Both the position numbers and the translations under genes were made by a program. A stretch of 64,000 bases of DNA, taken from Pseudomonas chlororaphis subsp. piscium (GTDB lineage Bacteria; Pseudomonadota; Gammaproteobacteria; Pseudomonadales; Pseudomonadaceae). Of this stretch, positions 1-10,662 are shown piece after piece (position 1 is the first letter of the stretch; each line of letters begins with the position of its first letter). Location of the stretch: NCBI RefSeq assembly GCF_003850345.1, contig NZ_CP027707.1:5642001-5706000 (forward strand), written 5' to 3'. The notes beneath the pieces are model-generated. The model ran no database searches. It was not told where the DNA came from and saw only the letters and a list, made by a program, of their open reading frames with translations.

Positions 1-1199
1 GGGGTCGACAGCACCGGATTGCCAGCCACGGTGATCAGAGCTCGCACCTGCCCGTCCCCTTCGGTGAGCATCTCTTCGGCCAAGGCCGAGACCGGCAGTT
101 CGCCGCCATATTCGGGGCGTCCGGAAACCCGGCTTTGCCAGGCATTGAAGTGCCCACCCGAAGTCGCCGCCACCAGATCCACCGCCGGCTCGGTGCACAG
201 GGCGCCGCCGACCCGATCCAAGTTGCCGGTCACCAGGTTGAGCAACTGCACCAGCCAATGACAGAGGGTGCCGAACGACTGGGTGGACACGCCCATCCGG
301 CCATAACACACCGCCCTGTCCGCCGCGGCAAAGTCCCGCGCCAACTGGCGGATCTGCTGCGCTGGCACCGAACACAAAGGGCTCATGGCTTCGGCGCTGA
401 AGCGGGAAATGGCCTCACGCACCTCGGCCAGGCCATCCACCAGCAGATGGCTGTCGCGCGTCAGCCCCTCCGCGAAGATCGTCTGCAGCATGCCGAACAG
501 CAGCGCCACATCCCCGCCGGGACGGACAAACACATGCTGGTCGGCCATGGCCGCCGTCTCGCTGCGCCGCGGGTCGACCACCACCACTTTGCCGCCGCGC
601 CCCTGGATCGCCTTCAGGCGCTTCTCCACATCCGGCACGGTCATGATGCTGCCGTTGGACGCCAGCGGATTACCGCCCAGGATCAGCATGAAATCGGTGT
701 TATCGATATCCGGGATCGGCAGCAACAGCCCGTGGCCGTACATCAGGTAGCTGCTCAGGTGCTGCGGCAACTGGTCCACCGAGGTGGCGGAAAAGCGGCT
801 CTGGGTTTTCAGCAGGCCGAGGAAATAGTTGCTGTGGGTCATCAACCCATAGTTGTGCACGCTGGGATTACCCTGATAGACCGCCACCGCATTATTGCCG
901 TGCCGCTCCTGGATCGCCGCCAGGCGCTCGGCCACCAGGTTGAAGGCCTCGTCCCACCCAATCGCCTGCCAATCGCTGCCGACCCTGCGCATGGGCTGCC
1001 GCAGCCGATCCGGGTCGTTCTGGATGTCCTGCAGCGCCACCGCCTTGGGGCAGATGTGGCCGCGGCTGAAGCTGTCCTGGGCGTCGCCCTTGATCGAGGT
1101 AATCTGCGGGCCGGCGCCGTCGACTTCGGTGGTTTCGATGGTCAAGCCGCAGATGGCTTCACACAGGTGGCAGGCACGGTGATGGAGAGTCTTGGTCAT
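1..1199 (-). CDS. molybdopterin oxidoreductase, N-terminal part (truncated by window edge)
   Basis: Read on the minus strand from ATG at 1199; 399 codons are open to the left edge, so the gene is cut by the window, not broken. The N-terminus carries a 4Fe-4S binding pattern C10-X2-C13-X3-C17-X32-C50 followed by Pro-Lys, then the Mo-bis-MGD fold (motifs such as LILGGNPLASNGS and VVVVDPRRSETA). This is the cytoplasmic-type formate dehydrogenase/assimilatory nitrate reductase superfamily. No Tat signal is visible at the N-terminus, which fits a cytoplasmic enzyme. The substrate cannot be told from this part, and the electron-transfer partner is not in view. Confidence 0.9.
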   Translation of the reverse strand, partial: MTKTLHHRACHLCEAICGLTIETTEVDGAGPQITSIKGDAQDSFSRGHICPKAVALQDIQNDPDRLRQPMRRVGSDWQAIGWDEAFNLVAERLAAIQERHGNNAVAVYQGNPSVHNYGLMTHSNYFLGLLKTQSRFSATSVDQLPQHLSSYLMYGHGLLLPIPDIDNTDFMLILGGNPLASNGSIMTVPDVEKRLKAIQGRGGKVVVVDPRRSETAAMADQHVFVRPGGDVALLFGMLQTIFAEGLTRDSHLLVDGLAEVREAISRFSAEAMSPLCSVPAQQIRQLARDFAAADRAVCYGRMGVSTQSFGTLCHWLVQLLNLVTGNLDRVGGALCTEPAVDLVAATSGGHFNAWQSRVSGRPEYGGELPVSALAEEMLTEGDGQVRALITVAGNPVLST

Positions 1200-1325
1200 G
1201 GCCAGTCTCTATTTTATTCGGGGCGGCCAGCGTCAGGCCGCGGGAACAAAACTATGGTGCCAGACCGGCATCAGCGCCAGGGACCTTCATCTTGTGAATC
1301 GGCAAGCATCAAGCCAGCCGATGGC

Positions 1326-1619
1326 TCAGTTGGAGGGCAGCCTCGGAGGGTCGTCCTGTCGGGCGATCGGCGTCATGCCGTCCATCGGTGCCTCGCTGCC
1401 CTGCATCCCGCTGAATTCGGCGAGCAGCCGCCAGTGCTCATCGAGATTGCTGCTGATGGTCATCATGCGATCGATCATCTGCCGCGCGGCGTTGCGCGTG
1501 GTGCTGTCCTCGCTGCGCAGCAACTCGAAGGACATCGAGGTGATCGATGCCGTCAGGTCGGTCAGGGTTCGCGTCGTCAACCCCAACAATGTTTTCAGTT
1601 GCTGTTCTTTCGAGTCCAT
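1326..1619 (-). CDS. small conserved helical protein, unknown function
   Basis: 97 residues starting MDSKEQQLKTLLGLTTRTLT. I chose ATG 1619 because AGGGAAG lies about 9 bases upstream; a start at 1649 is also possible and adds ten residues. The protein is polar, predicted mostly helical, with no signal peptide or membrane segment, and ends in a Pro/Asp-rich tail. It stands alone between the oxidoreductase and argF. Codon use matches the neighbours. I do not recognise a characterised family. Confidence 0.6.
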   Translation of the reverse strand: MDSKEQQLKTLLGLTTRTLTDLTASITSMSFELLRSEDSTTRNAARQMIDRMMTISSNLDEHWRLLAEFSGMQGSEAPMDGMTPIARQDDPPRLPSN

Positions 1620-2126
1620 TCCAAGCACTTCCCTGTTGCCGGTGCGCATTTATAACCCCAGCACTTTGTCTTAGGAAATGTTTCTGGCCGATATCCCTGC
1701 CGCGATCCTTCCCATTTCCTGCCACGCTCAAAGTACCCAAGAGCCGAGCAGAGAAAAACCCAGCCCGCGCCAGCCATATGCCTGATAGCGGCATGCGCCA
1801 CGAGGCGCGTTGCAAAGCGGCCGAGGCGCAGTGTACAAATGCCGCTCCGGACCTACGCAAAGTGGATTGACGCCACATCGGACCGGACCGATCTGAACAG
1901 GCTGTAAACGTCACGAATGGCCCACTTTTTTTGGCCCAGACCACTCGCCGCAAGTGGTGAAAGCCTTAGAAACCAAGCCTGCTATTGGTAAGACGCGACA
2001 TTTAATTATAAGATCGCGCCTTCCCCTATTTCGTCGCCCCGTGCGGCTTTCGCCGCAGGTCTCGCCCGTTTCTCGATAAAACAAGGCTTTGAGTATCTGC
2101 GGTCTGTTGCAAAAAGGTAGTTAATG
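1620..2126. other. intergenic region before argF
   Basis: About 500 bases without a convincing gene. It must hold the minus-strand promoter of the small protein at 1326-1619 and the argF promoter. An AT-rich stretch near 2000-2012 (TTTAATTATAAGAT) is the likely argF -10 region and is adjacent to an ArgR-like half site. No other structure was seen. Confidence 0.5.
1985..2000 (-). promoter_or_regulatory. candidate ArgR half-site upstream of argF
   Basis: On the minus strand 2000 to 1985 reads TGTCGC, eight bases, then AA, matching the Pseudomonas ArgR half-site form TGTCGC-N8-AA known from argF control. It lies about 125 bases upstream of argF beside an AT-rich promoter-like stretch. The motif match is seen; binding is inferred. 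Confidence 0.5.
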
Positions 2127-3047
2127 ATGAGCGCAAGGCACTTTCTCTCCCTGATGGATTGCACGCCCGAAGAGCTGGTCAGCGTGATTCGTCGAGGCAT
2201 CGAGCTGAAGGACCTGCGTAACCGCGGCGTACTCTTCGAGCCCCTGAAAAACCGCGTTCTCGGGATGATTTTCGAGAAGTCGTCTACCCGCACCCGCCTT
2301 TCCTTCGAAGCCGGCATGATCCAGCTCGGCGGCCAGGCAATCTTCCTGTCCCCGCGCGACACCCAACTGGGTCGCGGCGAGCCGATCAGCGACTGCGCCA
2401 TCGTCATGTCGCGCATGCTCGACGCGGTGATGATCCGTACCTTTGCCCACAGCACCCTGACCGAGTTTGCGGCCAACTCCCGCGTACCGGTGATCAACGG
2501 CCTGTCCGACGACCTGCACCCGTGCCAGTTGCTGGCCGACATGCAAACCTTCCTCGAACACCGCGGCTCGATCCAGGGCAAGACCGTGGCCTGGATCGGC
2601 GACGGCAACAACATGTGCAACAGCTATATAGAAGCGGCGATCCAGTTCGACTTCCAACTGCGCATCGCCTGCCCCGAAGGCTACGACCCCAACCCTGAAT
2701 TCGTCGCCCGGGCCGGCGACCGGGTGAGCATCGTGCGCGATCCGAAAGACGCGGTGATCGGCGCCCACCTGGTGAGCACCGATGTCTGGACCTCCATGGG
2801 CCAGGAAGAAGAAACCGCCCTGCGCCTCAAGCTGTTCGCGCCGTTCCAGGTCAATCGCGCACTGCTCGACCTGGCCGCCGAAGACGTACTGTTCATGCAC
2901 TGCCTGCCCGCTCACCGTGGCGAAGAAATCAGCCTCGACCTGCTGGACGATCCGCGCTCCGTGGCGTGGGATCAGGCAGAAAACCGTCTCCACGCACAAA
3001 AGGCCCTGCTCGAGTTTCTGGTCGAGCCGGCGTACCACCACGCATGA
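2127..3047 (+). CDS. argF: ornithine carbamoyltransferase (anabolic)
   Basis: 306 residues. Converts ornithine and carbamoyl phosphate to citrulline in arginine synthesis, cytoplasmic. The carbamoyl-phosphate loop SSTRTR is at residues 52-57, HPCQ at 131-134 and the ornithine loop [10 protein letters not shown] from 258. Two ATGs in tandem (2124, 2127) follow AAAGGT; I prefer the second, giving [11 protein letters not shown] as in other pseudomonads. Length and motifs fit the anabolic ArgF, not the longer catabolic ArcB. The stop overlaps the next start (ATGA), so the downstream ATPase is translationally coupled. Confidence 0.96.
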   Translation: MSARHFLSLMDCTPEELVSVIRRGIELKDLRNRGVLFEPLKNRVLGMIFEKSSTRTRLSFEAGMIQLGGQAIFLSPRDTQLGRGEPISDCAIVMSRMLDAVMIRTFAHSTLTEFAANSRVPVINGLSDDLHPCQLLADMQTFLEHRGSIQGKTVAWIGDGNNMCNSYIEAAIQFDFQLRIACPEGYDPNPEFVARAGDRVSIVRDPKDAVIGAHLVSTDVWTSMGQEEETALRLKLFAPFQVNRALLDLAAEDVLFMHCLPAHRGEEISLDLLDDPRSVAWDQAENRLHAQKALLEFLVEPAYHHA

Positions 3048-4153
3048 GCCAGCCATTACTGCTTAACCTGCGCAATCTCGCTTGCGGCTACCAGGACCAA
3101 CGGGTCGTGCAGAACCTCAACCTGCACCTCAACGCCGGCGATATCGGTTGCCTGCTCGGTTCCTCCGGCTGCGGCAAGACCACCACCCTGCGCGCGATTG
3201 CCGGTTTCGAACCGGTGCACGAAGGTGAAATCCAGCTGGCCGGCGAAACCATCTCCAGCGCCGGCTTCACCCTGGCGCCGGAGCGCCGCCGGATCGGCAT
3301 GGTGTTCCAGGACTACGCCCTGTTCCCGCACCTGAGCGTGGCGGACAACATTGCCTTCGGCATCCGCAAGCACCCGCAAAAGAACCGGGTGGTCGAGGAG
3401 CTGCTGGAACTGGTCAACCTGAAGAACCTCGGCAAGCGCTTCCCCCACGAGCTGTCCGGTGGCCAGCAGCAGCGCGTCGCACTGGCCCGGGCACTGGCGC
3501 CGGAACCGCAGTTGCTGCTGCTCGACGAACCCTTCTCCAACCTCGATGGCGAACTGCGGCGCAAGCTCAGCCACGAAGTGCGCGACATCCTCAAGGCGCG
3601 GGGCACCAGCGCGATCCTGGTGACCCACGACCAGGAAGAAGCCTTCGCCGTCAGCGATCACGTCGGGGTGTTCAAGGAAGGCCGCCTGGAGCAATGGGAC
3701 ACGCCGTACAACCTCTATCACGAACCGCTGACGCCGTTCGTGGCAAGCTTTATCGGCCAGGGCTATTTCATCCGTGGCCAGCTGGACAGCCCGGAATCGG
3801 TGCAGACCGAGCTCGGTGTACTGCGCGGCAACCGTGCCTACACCTGGCCGCCCGGCGGCGCGGTGGATGTGCTGCTACGCCCGGACGACATCGTTTATGC
3901 ACCGGACAGCGCCCTCAAGGCACGGATCGTCGGCAAGAGCTTCCAGGGTGCCTCGACCCTGTACCGCCTGCAACTGCCGACCGGCAGCCAGCTGGAATCG
4001 ATCTTCCCGAGCCACGCCGATCACCTGGTTGGCGCTGACGTGGGAATCCGCGTCGCCGCCGAACACCTGGTGCTGTTCCAGGCCTCCGGCAGCACCGCGG
4101 CGCAGCTGCCACAGGCCGAATCGGGCGTTCGCCGCTACAGCAGCGCCCAGTGA
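3044..4153 (+). CDS. ABC transporter ATP-binding protein with TOBE-like C-terminus
   Basis: 369 residues, start ATG 3044 overlapping the argF stop. Walker A GSSGCGKT at 39-46, Q-loop in FQDYALFPH, signature LSGGQQQR, Walker [13 protein letters not shown] and the switch His in VTHDQEEA. The last ~130 residues form a TOBE-type regulatory domain as in PotA/FbpC ATPases of substrate-import systems. No permease or binding-protein gene is adjacent, so its partners must be encoded elsewhere; the cargo is unknown. The same argF-ATPase arrangement exists in P. aeruginosa. Confidence 0.88.
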   Translation: MSQPLLLNLRNLACGYQDQRVVQNLNLHLNAGDIGCLLGSSGCGKTTTLRAIAGFEPVHEGEIQLAGETISSAGFTLAPERRRIGMVFQDYALFPHLSVADNIAFGIRKHPQKNRVVEELLELVNLKNLGKRFPHELSGGQQQRVALARALAPEPQLLLLDEPFSNLDGELRRKLSHEVRDILKARGTSAILVTHDQEEAFAVSDHVGVFKEGRLEQWDTPYNLYHEPLTPFVASFIGQGYFIRGQLDSPESVQTELGVLRGNRAYTWPPGGAVDVLLRPDDIVYAPDSALKARIVGKSFQGASTLYRLQLPTGSQLESIFPSHADHLVGADVGIRVAAEHLVLFQASGSTAAQLPQAESGVRRYSSAQ

Positions 4154-4158
4154 CCTCC

Positions 4159-4186
4159 CACAGGAGCCGGTTCGCCGGCTCCTGTG
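4159..4186 (+). terminator. stem-loop after the argF-ABC operon
   Basis: CACAGGAGCCGG, loop TTCG, CCGGCTCCTGTG: a perfect 12-bp stem with a stable tetraloop 6 bases past the stop. No T-run follows, so it is either a weak terminator or a 3'-end stabiliser between convergent genes. Confidence 0.5.
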
Positions 4187-4249
4187 CCGTTATACCCCCT
4201 CATCTCTCCCCTTCCAGACAAATACTGAAACCTCAGGCTGCGCGCCGAA

Positions 4250-4720
4250 TCAGTCGCGACCGATATCAGCGAAGGTCGCCTGGGTGTGTTCAGCCAGCAC
4301 GGCAGCCGCAAGTTCGACCTCAAGCCCGCGCCGACCGGCGCTGACGAAGATGCTGGCAAAGGGTTGCGCACTGTTGTCGATAAAGGTGCGCAAGCGCTTT
4401 TTCTGCCCCAGCGGGCTGATCCCGCCCAGCAGGTAACCGGTCGCTCGTTGCGCGGCAGCCGGGTCGGCCATCTCGGCTTTTTTCACCCCAGCGGCGTGTG
4501 CCAGGGCCTTGAGGTCGAGACTTCCGACGACCGGCACCACAGCCACCAGCAATTCGCCCTTTTCACTGCTGGCCAACAGCGTCTTGAACACCTGCGCCGG
4601 GTCGAGGCCGAGCTTTTCCGCTGCCTCCAGACCATAGGAGGCAGCCTTCGGGTCGTGTTCATAACTGTGCACCCGATGTTCGGCGCGAACTTTTTTCAGC
4701 AGATCCAGTGCAGGGGTCAT
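4250..4720 (-). CDS. ybaK: YbaK/EbsC family aminoacyl-tRNA deacylase
   Basis: 156 residues from ATG 4720, with GGAG 8 bases upstream. Family members hydrolyse mischarged Cys-tRNA(Pro) (or related) in trans. Seen: MTPALDLLKKVRAEHRVHSY at the start, the pocket motif LLASSEKGELLVAVVP, conserved KKAEMADP, and GGISPLGQKKRL, all typical of YbaK. It is convergent with the argF-ABC operon. An upstream extension to 4888 is open but lacks an RBS and family similarity. Confidence 0.9.
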   Translation of the reverse strand: MTPALDLLKKVRAEHRVHSYEHDPKAASYGLEAAEKLGLDPAQVFKTLLASSEKGELLVAVVPVVGSLDLKALAHAAGVKKAEMADPAAAQRATGYLLGGISPLGQKKRLRTFIDNSAQPFASIFVSAGRRGLEVELAAAVLAEHTQATFADIGRD

Positions 4721-4960
4721 GGCAACTCCATAGGCAGGGAAAACAACAGAAACAGTACCGGCGATTCTAGGATATCCGCCCGCAAAAGGCTCTATTCCAA
4801 GGCCCATCCCCCAGCCCAGGCAGCCGCCGGCACCAGGCTGGCCGCGCCTTTTGCGCAAAACCCACGCGCTTCCCGCAAGATCATTCACACAACTGATAGT
4901 TATAAAATGACCAGTGGTTCACTTTCGACCTTTGACAGTAATGTTTCTTGTCTATATTTT

Positions 4961-4972
4961 TTCGTTTGCGAA
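4961..4972. promoter_or_regulatory. GlpR-like operator before glpF
   Basis: TTCGTTTGCGAA is a dyad of TTCG and CGAA with a 4-base spacer, the core of the GlpR consensus (TTCG-N4-CGAA), in an AT-rich promoter region 132 bases ahead of glpF. glpR is encoded three genes downstream. Confidence 0.55.
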
Positions 4973-5080
4973 TATCATGTGCTAGATCCAACAGCCGTAC
5001 CCAGCAGTAAGCCGCGCCCAGGATGGGGATCCTGCCGACGGTGAAAATCGCGCTCGGCGCCCTTTACGCCAGCGCCAGAC

Positions 5081-5088
5081 AACAACAA
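5081..5088 (+). promoter_or_regulatory. possible Hfq/Crc catabolite-activity motif in glpF leader
   Basis: AACAACAA followed by AAACC, about 16 bases before the glpF ATG and next to its GAGG RBS. It fits the AANAANAA motif bound by Hfq with Crc for carbon catabolite repression in pseudomonads. Motif seen; regulation inferred. Confidence 0.4.
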
Positions 5089-5103
5089 AAACCGAGGTTT
5101 TCC

Positions 5104-5955
5104 ATGACAACTGCGTTACAACAACCGTCGCTCTCCGGCCAGTGCATGGCCGAATTCCTGGGTACAGCCTTGTTGATCTTCTTCGGCACCGGTTGCGTCG
5201 CCGCGCTCAAGGTCGCGGGTGCCAGCTTTGGCCTATGGGAAATCAGCATCATCTGGGGGATCGGCGTGAGCATGGCGATCTACCTCACCGCCGGTGTTTC
5301 CGGCGCGCACCTCAACCCCGCGGTCAGCATCGCGCTATGCATCTTTGCCGACTTCGAGAAGCGCAAACTGCCGTTCTACATCTTCTCCCAGATCGCCGGC
5401 GCCTTCTGCGCGGCGCTGCTGGTCTACACGCTGTACAGCAACCTGTTCTTCGATTACGAACAAGCCCACCAGATGGTCCGCGGCTCCCAGGCCAGCCTCG
5501 AGCTGGCGTCGGTGTTCTCCACCTTTCCCAACCCGGCGCTGTCCACCGCCCAGGCGTTCCTGGTCGAAGTGGTGATTACCGCGATCCTGATGGGCGTGAT
5601 CATGTCCCTGACCGACGACAACAACGGCTTGCCACGCGGCCCGATGGCGCCGCTGCTGATTGGCCTGCTGATTGCCGTGATCGGCAGCGCCATGGGGCCG
5701 CTGACCGGTTTCGCGATGAACCCGGCGCGGGATTTTGGCCCTAAACTGATGACATTCTTCATGGGTTGGGGCGAGGTTTCCTTCACCGGCGGCCGCGATA
5801 TTCCGTACTTCCTGGTTCCGATCTTTGCGCCGATTGTCGGTGCCTGCCTCGGTGCCGTGGCTTACCGCGGGCTGATTGCCCGTCACCTGCCAACCGTCGC
5901 CCCTGCTCCAACGGATGCCGAAAAAGCCATTGACGGCAAAGTAAGAACTTCTTGA
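5104..5955 (+). CDS. glpF: glycerol facilitator, aquaporin family
   Basis: 283 residues from ATG 5104. Inner-membrane channel for glycerol entry. Both pore motifs are present, HLNPAVSI near residue 66 and MNPARDFGP near residue 205; the Asp after the second NPAR is the mark of glycerol channels as against water channels. Six hydrophobic segments are evident. It leads the glp block and lies 78 bases upstream of glpK with no terminator between, so the two are likely co-transcribed under GlpR. Confidence 0.95.
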   Translation: MTTALQQPSLSGQCMAEFLGTALLIFFGTGCVAALKVAGASFGLWEISIIWGIGVSMAIYLTAGVSGAHLNPAVSIALCIFADFEKRKLPFYIFSQIAGAFCAALLVYTLYSNLFFDYEQAHQMVRGSQASLELASVFSTFPNPALSTAQAFLVEVVITAILMGVIMSLTDDNNGLPRGPMAPLLIGLLIAVIGSAMGPLTGFAMNPARDFGPKLMTFFMGWGEVSFTGGRDIPYFLVPIFAPIVGACLGAVAYRGLIARHLPTVAPAPTDAEKAIDGKVRTS

Positions 5956-7539
<1,584 letters not shown>

Positions 7540-7634
7540 GCCAAGTCGCGGATTCGTATCGGGTTGTAACTGGTCGGGAGCGGATTCCTGCGGCATCATG
7601 GGCAAATTTTGCATGGCAGCCCAAAGGAAGCCCC

Positions 7635-8390
7635 ATGAATCTGCCTCCCCGTCAGCAGCAAATCCTCGAGCTGGTCCGCGAACGCGGCTATGTCAGCATC
7701 GAGGAGATGGCCCAGCTGTTCGTCGTTACACCGCAAACCATCCGCCGCGATATCAACCAGTTGGCGGAAGTGAACCTGTTGCGTCGCTACCATGGCGGCG
7801 CAGCCTACGACTCCAGTGTCGAAAACACCGCCTACGCGATGCGCGCCGATCAGATGCGCGATGAGAAACAACGCATCGGCGAAGCCATCGCCGCGCAGAT
7901 CCCCGATCACGCCTCGCTGTTCATCAACATCGGTACCACCACCGAATCCATTGCCCGGGCGCTGCTCAATCACAGCCACCTGAAGATCATCACCAACAAC
8001 CTGCACGTGGCCTCCATGCTCAGCGCCAAGGACGACTTCGACGTGCTGCTGACCGGCGGCAATGTGCGTCGCGATGGCGGCGTGGTCGGCCAGGCCAGCG
8101 TCGATTTCATCAACCAGTTCAAGGTCGACTTCGCCCTGGTCGGCATCAGCGGCATCGACGAAGACGGCAGCCTGCTGGACTTCGACTACCAGGAAGTGCG
8201 GGTTTCCCAGGCGATCATCGCCAATGCCCGCCAGGTGATCCTGGCCGCCGACTCCAGCAAGTTCGGGCGCAATGCCATGATCCGCCTCGGCCCCATCAGC
8301 CTGATCGATTGCCTGGTCACCGACCAGCAGCCGGTTCCGGCGCTGACCCAGTTGCTGCAGCAGCACAAGATTCGCCTGGAAGTCGTCTGA
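7635..8390 (+). CDS. glpR: glycerol-3-phosphate regulon repressor, DeoR family
   Basis: 251 residues with AAAGGA ahead of ATG 7635. N-terminal DeoR winged helix: [20 protein letters not shown] and the recognition helix [12 protein letters not shown] (~residues 33-44), then a sugar-phosphate-binding domain with IGTTTES and [15 protein letters not shown]. It represses glp genes, with glycerol 3-phosphate as the expected inducer. It sits between glpK and glpD as in other pseudomonads. Candidate operators are visible before glpF and glpD. Confidence 0.94.
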   Translation: MNLPPRQQQILELVRERGYVSIEEMAQLFVVTPQTIRRDINQLAEVNLLRRYHGGAAYDSSVENTAYAMRADQMRDEKQRIGEAIAAQIPDHASLFINIGTTTESIARALLNHSHLKIITNNLHVASMLSAKDDFDVLLTGGNVRRDGGVVGQASVDFINQFKVDFALVGISGIDEDGSLLDFDYQEVRVSQAIIANARQVILAADSSKFGRNAMIRLGPISLIDCLVTDQQPVPALTQLLQQHKIRLEVV

Positions 8391-8401
8391 CCCCCTCCCC
8401 G

Positions 8402-8500
8402 TGTAGCCGCTGCCGCAGGCGATAAGGCCGAAGACCTTCAGCGAACTGGAGATCCTGCGCCCCCTTCGGGCGCGATAGCAGCCTTCGGCAGCGGCTACAG
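8402..8500. repeat. long palindromic repeat, GTAGCCGCTGCC family, copy 1
   Basis: Begins TGTAGCCGCTGCCGCAGGC and ends with the near inverse ...GCCTTCGGCAGCGGCTACA, with a variable GC-rich middle that itself folds. Lies between glpR and glpD. Other copies of this family in the window are at 13931, 17689, 19660, 30600, 50975 and 61708. Confidence 0.85.
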
Positions 8501-8626
8501 ATCCCCCCCCGCCCGCAAACCGCGGACGCCTTGCGTCCGACAATGTTCGTAAATTTTCCTTTGCCCGCCTTTCGATGAGTTTTTTCAATCGAAGTCCACT
8601 GGCTGTCGGCGTGTTTCTGCGCTACC

Positions 8627-8664
8627 ATTTTCGCAAATGAACATTCATGTTCGATTTCAAATAT
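8627..8664. promoter_or_regulatory. tandem GlpR-like operators before glpD
   Basis: Two overlapping matches to the GlpR form: TTCG-CAAA-TGAACAT at 8630-8644 and ATGTTCG-ATTT-CAAATAT at 8647-8664, ending 22 bases before the glpD start, where a repressor would block the promoter or its clearance. A further half-like ATGTTCGTAAA is at 8543. Confidence 0.55.
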
Positions 8665-8686
8665 CAAAAGAACACGAGGCCAGCCG

Positions 8687-10225
8687 ATGCCCACTTCCAC
8701 CTTGCCCGCGCCCCCTCTCGCCGAGATTTATGACATTGCCGTGATCGGCGGTGGGATCAATGGTGTCGGCATCGCCGCCGATGCCGCCGGGCGTGGCCTG
8801 TCCGTGTTCCTTTGCGAAAAAGACGACCTGGCCAGCCATACCTCCTCGGCCAGCAGCAAGCTGATCCACGGTGGCCTGCGCTACCTCGAACATTACGAAT
8901 TCCGTCTGGTGCGCGAAGCCCTGGCCGAACGCGAAGTGCTGCTGGCCAAGGCCCCGCATATCGTCAAGCCCATGCGTTTCGTCCTGCCGCACCGCCCGCA
9001 CCTGCGCCCGGCGTGGATGATCCGTGCCGGCCTGTTCCTTTATGACCACCTGGGCAAGCGGGAAAAACTCGCCGGCTCCAAGAGCCTCAAGTTCGGGCCC
9101 GACAGCCCGTTGAAAGCCGAGATCACCAAAGGCTTCGAATACTCCGACTGCTGGGTCGACGATGCTCGCCTGGTGGTGTTGAACGCCATGGCCGCCCGGG
9201 AAAAAGGCGCCCATGTGCGCACCCAGACCCGTTGCATCAGCGCCCGCCGCAGCAAGGGCATGTGGCACCTGCACCTGGAGCGCGCCGACGGCAGCCTGTT
9301 CTCGATTCAAGCCAAGGCCCTGGTGAACGCCGCCGGCCCATGGGTCGCCAAGTTCATCAAGGACGACCTGAAGCTGGATTCGCCTTACGGCATCCGCCTG
9401 ATCCAGGGCAGCCACCTGATCGTGCCGAAGCTGTACGAAGGCGAACATGCGCACATCCTGCAGAACGAAGACCAGCGCATCGTCTTCACCATTCCGTACC
9501 TGAACCACTTCACCCTGATCGGCACCACCGACCGCGAGTACACCGGCGATCCGGCGAAGGTGGCGATTACCGAAGGCGAAACCGACTACATCCTGAAAGT
9601 GGTCAACGCCCACTTCAAGAAACAGCTGAGCCGCCAGGACATCGTGCACACCTACTCCGGCGTGCGCCCGCTGTGCAACGACGAGTCCGACAACCCGTCG
9701 GCCGTGACCCGCGACTACACCCTGGCGCTGTCCGGCAATGCCGACGAAGCGCCACTGCTGTCGGTGTTCGGCGGCAAGCTGACCACCTACCGCAAGCTGG
9801 CCGAATCGGCCATGGCCCAGCTGACGCCATTCTTCAAGGGCATCAAGCCGAGCTGGACCGCGCACTCGACCCTGCCCGGCGGCGAAGACATGACCACGCC
9901 ACAGGCACTGGCCGAAGCGATTCGCCAGAAGTTCGACTGGGTGCCCAGCGAAATCGCCCGCCGCTGGGCCACCAGCTACGGCAGCCGTACCTGGCGCCTG
10001 CTGGAAGGCGTGCACAGCCTGAGCGACCTGGGCGAACACCTGGGTGGCGGCCTGTACACCCGTGAAGTCGATTACCTGTGCAGCGAAGAATGGGCGATCA
10101 ATGCCCAGGACATCCTGTGGCGCCGCAGCAAGCTGGGTCTGTTCACGACTCCGGCCGAGCAGGAAAAACTGCAGCACTACCTGCAGAAGGTCGAACAGAA
10201 CCGGGCGAAGATCGAAGCCGCCTGA
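8687..10225 (+). CDS. glpD: aerobic glycerol-3-phosphate dehydrogenase
   Basis: 512 residues, GAGG 8 bases before ATG. FAD enzyme at the inner membrane face that oxidises sn-glycerol 3-phosphate to dihydroxyacetone phosphate and feeds quinones. The dinucleotide fold IAVIGGGINGVGIAADAAGRG is at about residues 16-36, followed by SSKLIHGGLRYLE; the C-terminal GlpO-type domain is complete. It completes the glycerol route started by glpF and glpK and has its own GlpR-like sites. Confidence 0.96.
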   Translation: MPTSTLPAPPLAEIYDIAVIGGGINGVGIAADAAGRGLSVFLCEKDDLASHTSSASSKLIHGGLRYLEHYEFRLVREALAEREVLLAKAPHIVKPMRFVLPHRPHLRPAWMIRAGLFLYDHLGKREKLAGSKSLKFGPDSPLKAEITKGFEYSDCWVDDARLVVLNAMAAREKGAHVRTQTRCISARRSKGMWHLHLERADGSLFSIQAKALVNAAGPWVAKFIKDDLKLDSPYGIRLIQGSHLIVPKLYEGEHAHILQNEDQRIVFTIPYLNHFTLIGTTDREYTGDPAKVAITEGETDYILKVVNAHFKKQLSRQDIVHTYSGVRPLCNDESDNPSAVTRDYTLALSGNADEAPLLSVFGGKLTTYRKLAESAMAQLTPFFKGIKPSWTAHSTLPGGEDMTTPQALAEAIRQKFDWVPSEIARRWATSYGSRTWRLLEGVHSLSDLGEHLGGGLYTREVDYLCSEEWAINAQDILWRRSKLGLFTTPAEQEKLQHYLQKVEQNRAKIEAA

Positions 10226-10242
10226 TCGCCCCTCCTATAAAG

Positions 10243-10275
10243 AAGCCCCCACGCCACATGGCCCGGGGGCTTTTT
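10243..10275 (+). terminator. Rho-independent terminator after glpD
   Basis: AAGCCCCC ... GGGGGCTTTTT with a 14-base loop, 18 bases after the glpD stop; GC stem followed by five Ts. Confidence 0.85.
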
Positions 10276-10290
10276 CATGCCTACCGCTTT

Positions 10291-10380
10291 TGTAGGAGCG
10301 AGGCTTGCCCGCGATGAACCATAACGCGATCCAACAGCTACACCGCAGCGCCTGGTTCGCGGGCAAGCCTCGCTCCTACA
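10291..10380. repeat. REP doublet (REPIN)
   Basis: TGTAGGAGCGAGGCTTGCCC GCGA at the left end and its exact inverse (TCGCGGGCAAGCCTCGCTCCTACA) at the right end, about 40 bases between them. Typical Pseudomonas fluorescens REP pair; lies just beyond the glpD terminator. Confidence 0.9.
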
Positions 10381-10406
10381 GGGGAATGAGCCCGCCCTGC
10401 TGGGCA

Positions 10407-10451
10407 TTCGGTTTTCCGAACGCGACTTTCGGGTCGATTCGGATAACCGGA
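10407..10451. promoter_or_regulatory. two AauR-like enhancer sites
   Basis: TTCGGTTTTCCGAA at 10407-10420 is an exact match to TTCGG-N4-CCGAA, the AauR site described in P. putida. TTCGGATAACCGGA at 10438-10451 differs by one base. They are 31 bases apart centre to centre, close to three helix turns, and about 110-140 bases upstream of the expected transcription start, as enhancers for a sigma-54 activator should be. Confidence 0.75.
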
Positions 10452-10527
10452 TAAAGACCGCCGACAATATCCGCCATAAATATTTAATAGCCTTCTAAAT
10501 CAAGGTCTTGATACGGATCAGCTGGCC

Positions 10528-10543
10528 TGGCACGACTCATGCT
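10528..10543 (+). promoter_or_regulatory. sigma-54 promoter of aatJ
   Basis: TGGCACGACTCATGCT: GG at 10529-10530 and GC at 10541-10542 with exactly ten bases between, matching -24/-12. Expected start of transcription is near 10553, 110 bases ahead of aatJ. aauR, six genes downstream, is a sigma-54 activator. Confidence 0.75.
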
Positions 10544-10662
10544 CTACACTCTCCGACGAATGCCTGATGGGCCAACACACATCAGGAGCCGTCAAGGCAT
10601 TCGCTGTATAAAAGAGCCGTCGAACTGGCTTCATAAAAAAAACAAATGTCGAGGAAATATTG

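Larger units (their letters stand above)
4721..5103. other. intergenic region before glpF
   Basis: 383 bases between the divergent ybaK and glpF. The first ~150 bases are GC-rich and featureless. From 4880 it becomes AT-rich, holds the GlpR-like dyad at 4961-4972, and ends in an A/C-rich leader just before glpF. Confidence 0.6.

Noticed and set aside
10291..10380. Repeat spacing that could look like a CRISPR unit
   Set aside because: Only inverted pairs of REP units at scattered sites; no regular direct repeats with unique spacers and no cas genes.
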